From contig CALFYL010000229.1 in the NCBI GenBank assembly GCA_937952135.1, positions 1 to 15,672 of the forward strand: a stretch of DNA of 15,672 nt. The letters run 5' to 3'. The position numbers were made by a program, and so were the translations under genes. The stretch comes from an uncultured Planctomycetia bacterium (GTDB lineage: Bacteria > Planctomycetota > UBA1135 > GCA-002686595). Within the stretch, counting starts at the first letter, position 1; each line of letters begins with the position of its first letter. Shown here one piece after another: positions 7,613-15,243 of the stretch. The notes beneath the pieces are model-generated. The model worked only from the letters and a program-made list of their open reading frames with translations, had not been told where the DNA came from and ran no database searches.

Positions 7613-9952
7613 TCAGTCGAGGCGGAACTCCGCGCTCGTTCGCTGGGATCGGATCTCGCCCGACTCGGGGTCGCAGTCGACGAGGCGGGCGCGCCAGTAG
7701 ACCGAACGGGCGCCGTCCTCGTGCTCGTCCACGAAGGACCTGCCGCTGAAAGCGAGCGCGCCGCCGGGGTCGTCGATCGCTTTCACGCTGCGGACTCGTC
7801 GCTGCGTTCGAAGCTCGGCGGTGAACACGAGACTCTCGTGGTTGCGGTTGCGCGGTGCGAACCACGTGCTGTCCACGCCGACGCCGAGGGCGCGCCACGC
7901 CGTGAGCTTCTCGACCGGACAGTTCCACTCCGCCAGCGGCGCGTACTCCGAGCGGAACCAGGTTTCGGGCGCGGTGACGATGGCACGGGAACCGCGAGTC
8001 TCCACGCGGGCGCCCGGCGGCAACGCGCTCGACGCGAAGTCGAAGCGGAGGGCCGGATCGCCGAAGACGCTCGCCGAGTGAAGCTGGTACCGCACGACGT
8101 CCGGGTTCTGACCCTCGCCATCGAGCAGCGCCACGAGCACGCGATTCAGTGCTGTGCGATGGGCTTCGCCCAGACTTTGGCCGACGAGGAGCGCGTTCAA
8201 GAACTCCGTGCGGAACAGCTCCTGCTGCGCTGAACCGCGGCGACGGTTGCCGACGAACGCGAGGGCGCCGTTGCGCAGCATGCGAAGCGGCGCCGAGCGG
8301 TGCTCCGCATCCATGTCGAGCGCCGCGGTGCTGCAGCCCGACGAGTCCACGAGGCACGGCGCGAGCAGCACAGCCGAGTCCCACGCGTACGTTTTGCCGA
8401 TCTCGGTCCACATCGAATGCGCGCCGTGCTGGATCAAAGCCGCGCGCGTCAACGGCGACTCGGCCGTCAGGAAGTCCGCTCCCTCGTGATGCCCCGCCCG
8501 CTCCATGCCGGCCGCGATCAGAAGCGGGTCGTAGCCGCCGCTGCCCCACTCGGCGGTTGCGAACCGGCGCGCGTAGGATCGATCGCGGAACGACGACTCC
8601 GCAAAGCCCCGGCACGCGAGCAGCGTCGCCGTGGGCAGGTCCTCGGCGACGAAGCGGGCGAAGGCGAGGTCGACAAACGGATCCGCGTCGGTCTGCGCGA
8701 GCGCGAGATCCGACACCAAGTCCGCGTCGATCGGCTGCGCGCTTGCGACGATGGACATGGGCAGCGCGTCGGGCCAACCCACGAGGCACAGCATGTCCGG
8801 AGCGCTGCGCGAGGCCGCGCGAACCCGCTGCAGCGAAGCCACCACTTCCGGCGCCGTCGGAGCGGTCAACCACAGGCCCTGTCCGCGCGCCTTCTCGTCG
8901 ACATCGAGGTCGATGGAGTGGCTGCGTTCGCCGAGCACGATCTCGGCGCCCGTGCGCAGCGGCTCTTCGCCGCGGTCGCCGAAGTCTCCGTCGCCGTTGC
9001 GATCGAACTGAACGAACGCGCGTTGGTCCGCGGGATCGACCCCGATCGCGAAGACGCGCTTGGACTTTCCGTCGGCTACCTCGCCGCTGTACCAACCCGT
9101 CGGCGACGGCGCCGCGCCCTTCGGCGTCGCGTGCGCTCTCGTGGACGCCGAGCGCTCCTTCCAACGCACGTCCCCGGGCGCGATGGCGACCGTTCCGTGC
9201 CGCGCGACGGCGAGCAGCGCGCCCGCGAGCGAAAGTTGAGCGGCGTGGCTCGCACGGTCGTCTTCGGCCTGCACGACGGCGACGTACTCGATGGAGAGCC
9301 CTTCGCTCGCAAGTTTGCCGGTCACCGCGAGCGCGTCCTTCAGTCGCTCGACGCGCAGGCCGTCGAGCTTGCTCGGCGCCTCGGCGCCCACGCTCAGCAC
9401 GCTGCTGACGCCGAGCTCGACGAGCTGCGCGCGCACCGCGTCGTCGATGCCGTCGCGGCGACACGGCAGCAGCGGCGCCTTCAGCCGCGCCGCGAGCACG
9501 GCGGCGCCGAGGGCTGAGGCGCGGTCCGTGAAGTTGCACAGCACGGCCGTCTTCGGCGCTGAGAAGAAGCGGCCGGCGAGCTCGCAAGCGATGGCGACTG
9601 GGTCCGCGGCCGCGGTGGCCTCGAGCTTCGTGTCCCAGGGCGCAGGGGGCGGCGGCAGCGCGCCGAGCTGGAACAAACGACCAGGTTCGGCGCGGCGGAG
9701 GAGGTCGAGCAACTCGGGACGCCAGGGGGCCTGGGCGTCGACTGCGAGCACGAGCGGAGGGCCGTCTCCCGTCGCCGCGGCCGCCAGGGCGCTCAGGAAG
9801 CAAAGATCTGTGTCGGCCGGGCTCGCCGCGACGGGAACCAGGATCACCGCTCGCTCCTCCTGCTCCTGCGAAGCTGCGTGAAGCGTCAGCGAGCCGACGG
9901 CGAGCGCGGTCACCCAGGCTCGAAGGAGACCGGCGCGGAGAAATTTGCGCAT
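7613..9952 (-). CDS. Secreted C25 (gingipain)-like cysteine peptidase family protein
   Basis: 779 residues from the ATG at 9952, which puts a signal peptide first (RKFLRAGLLRAWVTALAVG, likely cleaved near residue 28). About 130-200 resembles a cell-wall-binding type 2 unit (ALGAAVLAARLKAPLL, then a valine-rich LVELGVSSVLSVG). Near residue 316, FDRNGDGDFGDRGE looks like a calcium-binding loop. The C-terminal half matches the caspase-like C25 fold: DMLCLVGWPDALP, then LIQHGAHSMW with His509, VDSSGCSTAAL with Cys540 (31 residues later, close to gingipain spacing), GALAFVGNRRRG, and the family hallmark VFGDPAL at residue 630. Both members of the His-Cys dyad are therefore present. There is no C-terminal type IX secretion domain. 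The frame is open upstream to 10204, but that part crosses a non-coding repeat. It lies downstream of the duplicated repeat-protein genes on the same strand, 273 bp away. Active protease is plausible, not certain. Confidence 0.75.
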   Translation of the reverse strand: MRKFLRAGLLRAWVTALAVGSLTLHAASQEQEERAVILVPVAASPADTDLCFLSALAAAATGDGPPLVLAVDAQAPWRPELLDLLRRAEPGRLFQLGALPPPPAPWDTKLEATAAADPVAIACELAGRFFSAPKTAVLCNFTDRASALGAAVLAARLKAPLLPCRRDGIDDAVRAQLVELGVSSVLSVGAEAPSKLDGLRVERLKDALAVTGKLASEGLSIEYVAVVQAEDDRASHAAQLSLAGALLAVARHGTVAIAPGDVRWKERSASTRAHATPKGAAPSPTGWYSGEVADGKSKRVFAIGVDPADQRAFVQFDRNGDGDFGDRGEEPLRTGAEIVLGERSHSIDLDVDEKARGQGLWLTAPTAPEVVASLQRVRAASRSAPDMLCLVGWPDALPMSIVASAQPIDADLVSDLALAQTDADPFVDLAFARFVAEDLPTATLLACRGFAESSFRDRSYARRFATAEWGSGGYDPLLIAAGMERAGHHEGADFLTAESPLTRAALIQHGAHSMWTEIGKTYAWDSAVLLAPCLVDSSGCSTAALDMDAEHRSAPLRMLRNGALAFVGNRRRGSAQQELFRTEFLNALLVGQSLGEAHRTALNRVLVALLDGEGQNPDVVRYQLHSASVFGDPALRFDFASSALPPGARVETRGSRAIVTAPETWFRSEYAPLAEWNCPVEKLTAWRALGVGVDSTWFAPRNRNHESLVFTAELRTQRRVRSVKAIDDPGGALAFSGRSFVDEHEDGARSVYWRARLVDCDPESGEIRSQRTSAEFRLD

Positions 9953-10040
9953 CTCGGTCACGCTAGCACCCCCGGCTCGACGCTGCTCCAAGCCCGCCGC
10001 GGGCGAACCCGCCCGATCTTGTAAAAAGCGACTTCCTAAG

Positions 10041-10207
10041 CGTTCGGATCCGGAGCAAAGCCGGCCCCTAGGAACGTTGCCGGTCGCGACTCCTGACCTG
10101 CCCGCGACGAAGGCCCGAACGAGACTCCTGAACGCAACGATTCGACCGAGACTGAGCTTCTTCCACTCCTGGCCCGGGCCCGCGGAAACGCGGGCCCGCG
10201 TCATTTC
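10041..10207 (+). repeat. Three-copy intergenic element, copy A
   Basis: Left copy of a conserved non-coding element, just beyond the stop codon of the repeat-protein gene at 10226. Positions 10063-10271 match 12587-12795 (copy B) with only three substitutions in 209 nt, and 10117-10207 match 15357-15447 (copy C) with three in 91. Each copy carries ACTCCTG three times (here about 10089, 10124 and 10165) and ends in a GC hairpin followed by TCATTTC. The plus orientation is chosen because the hairpin has a purine tetraloop and the weakly T-rich tail in that direction. Function unknown: small RNA, terminator region or recombination site are all possible. Confidence 0.8.
10175..10198 (+). terminator. 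Conserved GC hairpin, copy A
   Basis: CGGGCCCGCG and CGCGGGCCCG form a perfect 10-bp stem closing a GAAA tetraloop (10185-10188), followed on the plus strand by GCGTCATTTCC. It lies 28 bp beyond the stop of the minus-strand gene. The tail is only weakly T-rich, so it may act as a terminator for a plus-strand RNA, as a terminator or 3' stabiliser for the minus-strand mRNA, or both. Confidence 0.55.
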
Positions 10208-10225
10208 CAGCCGGATCCGCCCCGA

Positions 10226-12409
10226 CTAAGGCTTGCGGCGCGGCACGCGGAACTCGATGGGCGCGTCCGAGTGCGGGTCGATTTCGCGCAACACGTCGAA
10301 GTAGGGCTCGCGGTACTCACGCGGAGGCTGGACGCGCACTGGGCGAGGGCCGTCGAGCAGGGTCTTGAGTGAAAACTGGCCGTCGGGATAGCTGGTCGTG
10401 GCGTCGAGGACCGAACCGTCGAGGTCGAGCACCTCGACCGCCGCGTCGCAGATCGGTGCGCCTTCGAGATCCAGCACGACGCCCATTCTCCTACGCGCAA
10501 CTCGAAGCGTGAGCTCGAGATCGCTCGTTCCAGCGGCGACTGCGGTGCGGGTCGTGGTCAGAAAGTCCCGCTCGAGTCCTTCCTCGACGAACGCATCCAC
10601 ACGGAGCGTGTAGCGCGCGCCAGTGAGGCCCGCGACGCTGAACGAGCCATCCACGCGAACCGCCGCCCCGCTGTTCCGGCCGCCTTCCTCGGGCAGAAAA
10701 GCGATGTACGCGCTGCGCGGCAATTCGCCGCCGTCCGACGCGACGACGCGGCCCGAGATGGTGGCGCCGCGCAGCATGTGCACCTGGAGTTCGTTCGTCT
10801 GAGAGGCCGCGACGGTCACCGGATGCGTGTCGTAGTGGTGCAATCCCGGCCGCTGCACGCGCGCGTCGTACTTGCCCGGCGCGACGTCGTCGAAGCCGAA
10901 GCGACCGTTCCCGTCCGTGCGCGTCGTGCGCTTGGCGACGTAGGCGTCGATGGACCCCTTCGCGTACTCGATCTCGGCTCGCATTCGCGCGCGGTCGGGA
11001 TTCGTACCCACGAGAAGCACTTCGCGCCCGACGTGTGGCTCGCCGAGTTCGTCGAGCACACGTCCCCGCACCGCGCCCGGCGCAGGCAACACGAGCGTGC
11101 CGAGGTCGACCGTTGGGCTCTCGAACTCGCTCGCCGGAAAGTCGTACACGACCGAGCCGTGCCCGCGGCGGCGCGCGACCAAGGTGTGACGTACGTCCGG
11201 GCGCAAGCCATCTAGCGCGAACTCTCCCTGCGCGTCGGTGCGGCTCGCGATCCAATCGACTTGCTGCTCGCCGCGCGCATTGCGAGCGTTTGCGGTAGCC
11301 GCGACGTAAACACCCTCGATGCTCTCACCGAGCACGTCGACGACCCGGCCGCGCGCACGCCGCGCGGGTTGGAGCGCGAAGTCCCTTTCGAACGCGTCGA
11401 TCCCTTGGCTCGAGAACGAGCGCTCCGCGCGACCGTAGCCCACGGCGCGCACGGCTACTTCGCCGGGGTCTCTGGTAAATCCCTCGAACTCATAGCGTCC
11501 ATCCGCGCTTGTGCGCACGCTCCGGTGGAGCGCCCAACCTTCGCCGACTTCCGCGCCGACGATCGGCGCGCCGGTGGTCGCGTCCGTGATTCGACCGTGC
11601 ACGAGCACCCCGCGAGGAAGCTCGATGTCTCGCTCGAGAACTTGGCCTTCCAGGGCGTCGCAAGCGATCCACCCCGAACACGCGTCGCCGACGGCGGGCA
11701 TGGCGCTGAATTGGAACGGCGCCGGCGGAATGCCCGTGAGCACGAAGAGGCCGTTGGCGTCGGTGTGCGAGTCGCGCTCGAAGCTTCGAGCGGGATCCGT
11801 CGCGCGCACGAGCACGTTCGCGACCGCCGACTTGTCGCGTTTCCGCAGCACCCGTCCGCGTACCGTTGCGCCGCGCAGAAGCACGAGATCGTGTTCCTCC
11901 GTTTCGTCGTAGCTCGCGCGCAGCTCGTCCACGCTTCGCTCCGCGAAACCCGCTCGCGAAACCCTCAAACGCACCAGTCCGCGCTCTTCGAGCTCGATCC
12001 TGAAGCGACCGTCGGCATCGCTCACCCCTCTGGCCAGCGTCGCGAGTGTCTTGCGAAGTTCCGGGTCGAGGTTCTGATAGCCGTCGGCTTCGGAGCTGAG
12101 CACCTCGAGCGCGGCGCCTTCGAGCGGCTCGCGCGCGGCGTTCACAATCCGGCCGCGAAGCGCGAGGACAGGGGCCACGGACACGGGCTGGTTTGCGGCC
12201 GGCGTGACCGAGGATCGATCCGTGAGCGGCGCCGCGACTGCGCGTTCGTCGAGCGCCCGGCCCGCATCGGAAGCGCGGTCGACGATCGCCGGCGCCGCAG
12301 CTTCGATCGGGGGACCAGCGCCCGGCCGCGCCGCATCGCCGAGCGCGAACCACAACGCGGCCGCTAGCGCGACGAGCGCAGCCACGGCCAACAGGAGTCG
12401 AGTGAGCAA
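10226..12409 (-). CDS. Membrane-anchored carboxypeptidase-regulatory-like repeat protein, paralogue 1
   Basis: 727 residues if read from TTG at 12409. That start aligns exactly with the ATG of the neighbouring paralogue (LLTRLLLAVAALV against MLTRLLFAAMALV). The frame is open to 12661, but that extension runs into intergenic element B. Residues 5-23 make one membrane segment, and a short Ala/Pro-rich stretch leads into about seven beta-sandwich units: LALRGRIVNAAREPLEGA, ATVRGRVLRKRDKSAVAN, VLVHGRITDATTGAPIVGA, RARGRVVDVLGESIEGVYV, AVRGRVLDELGEPHVGREV, ATISGRVVASDGGELP and MGVVLDLEGAPICDAAVEV. The repeated D-x-x-G-x-F/Y core is clear in most. No catalytic domain is seen. It probably sits on the outer face of the cytoplasmic membrane as a structural or binding protein. 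It follows paralogue 2 after 340 bp that hold only intergenic element B and this gene's leader. A TTG start could lower expression relative to its twin. Confidence 0.83.
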   Translation of the reverse strand: MLTRLLLAVAALVALAAALWFALGDAARPGAGPPIEAAAPAIVDRASDAGRALDERAVAAPLTDRSSVTPAANQPVSVAPVLALRGRIVNAAREPLEGAALEVLSSEADGYQNLDPELRKTLATLARGVSDADGRFRIELEERGLVRLRVSRAGFAERSVDELRASYDETEEHDLVLLRGATVRGRVLRKRDKSAVANVLVRATDPARSFERDSHTDANGLFVLTGIPPAPFQFSAMPAVGDACSGWIACDALEGQVLERDIELPRGVLVHGRITDATTGAPIVGAEVGEGWALHRSVRTSADGRYEFEGFTRDPGEVAVRAVGYGRAERSFSSQGIDAFERDFALQPARRARGRVVDVLGESIEGVYVAATANARNARGEQQVDWIASRTDAQGEFALDGLRPDVRHTLVARRRGHGSVVYDFPASEFESPTVDLGTLVLPAPGAVRGRVLDELGEPHVGREVLLVGTNPDRARMRAEIEYAKGSIDAYVAKRTTRTDGNGRFGFDDVAPGKYDARVQRPGLHHYDTHPVTVAASQTNELQVHMLRGATISGRVVASDGGELPRSAYIAFLPEEGGRNSGAAVRVDGSFSVAGLTGARYTLRVDAFVEEGLERDFLTTTRTAVAAGTSDLELTLRVARRRMGVVLDLEGAPICDAAVEVLDLDGSVLDATTSYPDGQFSLKTLLDGPRPVRVQPPREYREPYFDVLREIDPHSDAPIEFRVPRRKP

Positions 12410-12547
12410 GGCAATCGGGCGCAAGGACGACGGTGGGTGGTCTCCCGCACCGGAGGGGCTTCGAGCATGACGGGGTCGGCTTTTGTGCGCCACCGCAGCG
12501 CGCCGATCCGGAGCCTTCAGCCGCGGCGCCGAGCTCGAGCCCCGCAA

Positions 12548-12731
12548 TGCAACTTCGAAAGGTACGTTCGGTTTGATGGTCCTTTCGGCCCCTAGGAACG
12601 TTGCCGGTCGCGACTCCTGACCTGCCCGCGACGAAGGCCCGAACGAGACTCCTGAACGCAACGATTCGACCGAGACTGAGCTTCTTCCACTCCTGGCCCG
12701 GGCCCGCGGAAACGTGGGCCCGCGTCATTTC
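12548..12731 (+). repeat. Three-copy intergenic element, copy B
   Basis: Middle copy, filling most of the 340-bp gap between the two duplicated genes; I see no separate gene in that gap. It is almost identical to copy A from 12587 onward. Upstream of that it also matches copy C (AATGCAACTTCGAAA here, AATGCAATTTCGAAA in C, then CGTTCGG and CCTTTCGGCC), so the full element starts near 12548. The three ACTCCTG motifs and the terminal hairpin are kept. The matching part of the plus strand of A and B could encode a short peptide, but copy C breaks that frame. Confidence 0.8.
12699..12722 (+). terminator. Conserved GC hairpin, copy B
   Basis: Same 10-bp stem and GAAA loop (12709-12712) as copy A, with one change at 12715 (C to T). 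On the plus-strand RNA this gives a G-U pair and keeps the stem; on the minus-strand RNA it would be an A-C mismatch. The single change is compatible with selection on a plus-strand transcript but is only one data point. Confidence 0.55.
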
Positions 12732-12749
12732 CAGCCGGATCCGCCGCGA

Positions 12750-14939
12750 CTACGGCTTGCGGCGCGGCACGCGGAACTCGATGGGCGCGTCCGAGCGGGC
12801 GTCGAGCTCGCGCAGAACTTCGAAGACGGGTTCGCCGTCCTCTCGTGGGGGCTGCACGCGCACCTGGCGCGGGCCGTCGAGCAGAGTCTTGAGCGAGAAG
12901 CGGCCGTCGGCGTCGCTCCGCGTCGCGTCGAGCATCGATCCGTCGAGGTCGAGCACTTCGAGCGCCGCGTCGACGATCGGCTCACCTTCGAGGTCCAGCA
13001 CGACGCCCGACATCCGCCGCGCGACGCGAAGGGTGAGCTCGAGGTCGCTCGTTCCAACGGCGACCGCGGTGCGCGTGGCGAGTAGGAACTGCCGTTCGTC
13101 GCCGTCGTCGACGTAGGGATACGCGCGGACCGTGAAGCGCGCGCCGGAGAGACCCGCGACGGTGAACGAGCCATCGGCGCGAACCGGCGCGTTTGCGCGC
13201 GCGCCGCCGGCTTCGGGCTCGAACGAGAGGTGGGTCGTGCGCGGCAGCTTCCCGCCGTCCGACGCCACGACGCGGCCCGAGATCGACGCGCCGCGGGGAA
13301 TGCGCACCTGGAGCTCGCTGGTCTGCGAAGCGGCGACTCTCACGGGCTGGGCCTCGTGGTCGTCCAAGCCCGGCCGCTGCACGCGCGCTTGGTACTCGCC
13401 GGGCGCGACGTCGTCGAAGCCAAAACGGCCGCGCGCGTCGGTGCGGGCCTCGCGCTCCGCCACGTAGCCGTCGATCGACCAGGTCTCGAGCTCGATCTCG
13501 GCCCGCATCCGCCCGCGATCGGGGTTCGAGCCCGCGAGCAGCACTACCAGTCCGACGTACGGCTCGCCGGCTTCGTCGAGAACAGCGCCGCGCACGGACC
13601 CCGGCGTCGGAAGTACGAGCGTGCCGAGCTCGACGGTCGCGAGCTCGAGCTCACCCGCCGGGAAGTCGTACACGACCGATCCGTGCCCGCGGCGGCGCGC
13701 GACGAGCGTATGGCGCAGATCCGGGCGCAGGCCTTCGAGCGCGAACTCACCCTGTGCGTCGGTTCGGCCCGCGATCCAGTCGATTTGCTGGTCGCCGTGC
13801 TCGTCGTGCTCGCTCGCCGCGGCCGCGACGTAGGCGTTGGCGACACCTGTCCCTTCGGCGTCGACGATCCGACCGCGCGCGCGCCGCGCCGGCTGAAGCG
13901 CGAAATCCCACTCGAGCTCGTCGCCGAACTGCTGCCGGAAGAACGAACGCTCCACGCGCCCATAGCCCGGGGCGCGCACCGCCACTTCGCCGTAGTCCTT
14001 GGTGAGCTCCTCGAACCGATAGCGGCCGTCGGAGTCGGTGCGCACTTTGCGGTCGAACGTCCAGCCCTCGCTGACCTCCGCGCCGACGATCGGCGCGCCG
14101 GTGGTTGCGTCGACGATGCGACCGTGCACGAGCACGCCCACGGGCAGCTCGATGTCTCGCTCGAGAACCAGGTCGGGCGCGGCCTCGCAGGCGATCGAGC
14201 GCGGGCGCGCGTCGCCGACCGCGGGGAGCGCGCCGAGGCTGAAAGGCCCCGCCGGAATGCCGCTGAGCACGAACGCGCCGTTCGAATCGGTGCGCGTCTC
14301 GCGCTCGAAGCTCCGCCCCGAACCCGTGGCGCTGACGAGTGCGTTCGCAACCGCCGACTTGTCGCGCGCCCGCAGCACGCGCCCGCGCACCGTCGCGCCA
14401 CGCTGGAGGACGATCTCGTACTCGTCCGCTTCGTCGTAGCTCGCGCGCAGCTCGCGCACGCTTCGTTCGGCGAAACCCGCGTGCGAAACCTTCAAGCGCA
14501 GCAGCCCGGGCTCTTCGACTTCGATCCGGAAGCGACCCTCGGCGTCGCTCACGCCGCTCGCGAGCGTTGCCACGAGCTTGCGGAGTTCCGGGTCGAGGTT
14601 CTGGTAGCTGTCGGCTTCGGAGCTGAGCACGTCGAGCGCGGCGCCTTCGAGCGGCTCGCGCGCGGCGTTCACGACCCGGCCGCGAAGGGCCAAGAGCGGC
14701 GTCGCCGGCGGAGCGGAGCCGCTCTCGGCGACCGCGACCGAGGAGCGCGAAGTCGTCGGCGCGGCGATCGCGCGGTCCTGTCGCGCTCGGTCCGCGTCGG
14801 ACGCGCCGTCGACGGCCGTCGGCGCCGCGGCTTCGATCGGCGGCGCAGCGTTCGGCCGCGCCGCATCGCCGAGCGCGAACCACAACGCGGCCGCGAGCAC
14901 GACGAGCGCCATGGCGGCGAATAGGAGGCGGGTGAGCAT
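12750..14939 (-). CDS. Membrane-anchored carboxypeptidase-regulatory-like repeat protein, paralogue 2
   Basis: 729 residues from the ATG at 14939, which places the signal-anchor segment (LTRLLFAAMALVVLAAALWF) at the N-terminus. The frame is open to 15134, but the extra 65 codons enter the MITE-like insertion, so they are unlikely to be native. The domain plan equals paralogue 1: about seven beta-sandwich units, for example ATVRGRVLRARDKSAVAN, VLVHGRIVDATTGAPIVGA, SVRGAVLDEAGEPYVGLVV, ASISGRVVASDGGKLP and MSGVVLDLEGEPIVDAALEV, ending in the identical tail EFRVPRRKP. Differences are spread evenly along the protein and both copies are intact, so both are probably functional. No Shine-Dalgarno sequence is evident before the ATG. 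Its upstream region holds the MITE, which may have displaced or altered its promoter. The cellular role is unknown; an extracytoplasmic structural or adhesive function is the family-based guess. Confidence 0.85.
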   Translation of the reverse strand: MLTRLLFAAMALVVLAAALWFALGDAARPNAAPPIEAAAPTAVDGASDADRARQDRAIAAPTTSRSSVAVAESGSAPPATPLLALRGRVVNAAREPLEGAALDVLSSEADSYQNLDPELRKLVATLASGVSDAEGRFRIEVEEPGLLRLKVSHAGFAERSVRELRASYDEADEYEIVLQRGATVRGRVLRARDKSAVANALVSATGSGRSFERETRTDSNGAFVLSGIPAGPFSLGALPAVGDARPRSIACEAAPDLVLERDIELPVGVLVHGRIVDATTGAPIVGAEVSEGWTFDRKVRTDSDGRYRFEELTKDYGEVAVRAPGYGRVERSFFRQQFGDELEWDFALQPARRARGRIVDAEGTGVANAYVAAAASEHDEHGDQQIDWIAGRTDAQGEFALEGLRPDLRHTLVARRRGHGSVVYDFPAGELELATVELGTLVLPTPGSVRGAVLDEAGEPYVGLVVLLAGSNPDRGRMRAEIELETWSIDGYVAEREARTDARGRFGFDDVAPGEYQARVQRPGLDDHEAQPVRVAASQTSELQVRIPRGASISGRVVASDGGKLPRTTHLSFEPEAGGARANAPVRADGSFTVAGLSGARFTVRAYPYVDDGDERQFLLATRTAVAVGTSDLELTLRVARRMSGVVLDLEGEPIVDAALEVLDLDGSMLDATRSDADGRFSLKTLLDGPRQVRVQPPREDGEPVFEVLRELDARSDAPIEFRVPRRKP

Positions 14940-15043
14940 GGCGAACGGGCCCACGGACAACGGGGACGACGGGTCACCCGCAGCGGAGCGGCTTCGAGCA
15001 TGTCCCAGTCGCTCGTCGTCCGCCACCTCGGCGCGCACCCCGC

Positions 15044-15209
15044 CTAGCAGCCCGTTGAAGAAGTCATCCGGCGCGCTTCCGCGCCCGGACACGCCGGCTC
15101 TGCGTCGGCGGATCCTCGTTGAATCGCGATTCAACTGTGGTCCGACCTCCTTGATCCGACGCGCCCGGGTCGGAATCGCACACGGAGCACTTCTTCAACG
15201 GACTGCTAG
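15044..15209. mobile_element. MITE-like palindromic insertion with CTAG flanks
   Basis: Two CTAG tetramers (15044-15047 and 15206-15209) enclose 158 bp. The ends are 17-bp inverted repeats, CAGCCCGTTGAAGAAGT and ACTTCTTCAACGGACTG, with one mismatch. The exact centre is a perfect 18-bp palindrome, GTTGAATCGCGATTCAAC (15118-15135), and the arms between are imperfectly complementary, so nearly the whole element can fold back on itself. It contains no gene. CTAG duplication and ends of the type 'CTG-TTGAA-AAG' recall IS5- or IS1182-type transposons, so it is probably a non-autonomous derivative moved in trans. The matching region upstream of paralogue 1 lacks it. Confidence 0.85.
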
Positions 15210-15243
15210 AGGCCCTCGCTGCGCCGCCCGGGCCGGTCCTCGA

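Noticed and set aside
9953..10204. N-terminal extension of the C25-like frame through the repeat
   Set aside because: It crosses the non-coding element and would bury the signal peptide; the same peptide (GQEWKKLSLGRIVAF) also precedes paralogue 1 only because the element is repeated.
12601..12750. A short plus-strand peptide (SFFHSWPGPAET...) shared by element copies A and B
   Set aside because: Copy C has a 19-nt length change that breaks the frame, and its core changes alter the amino acids, so there is no coding constraint.
13230..14924. A 564-codon open frame on the plus strand, partly repeated at 11261-12367
   Set aside because: Antisense to the duplicated repeat proteins; it recurs only because the genes on the other strand are duplicated.
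14940..15134. 65-codon upstream extension of paralogue 2
   Set aside because: Its beginning lies inside the palindromic MITE, and the ATG at 14939 matches the start aligned in paralogue 1.
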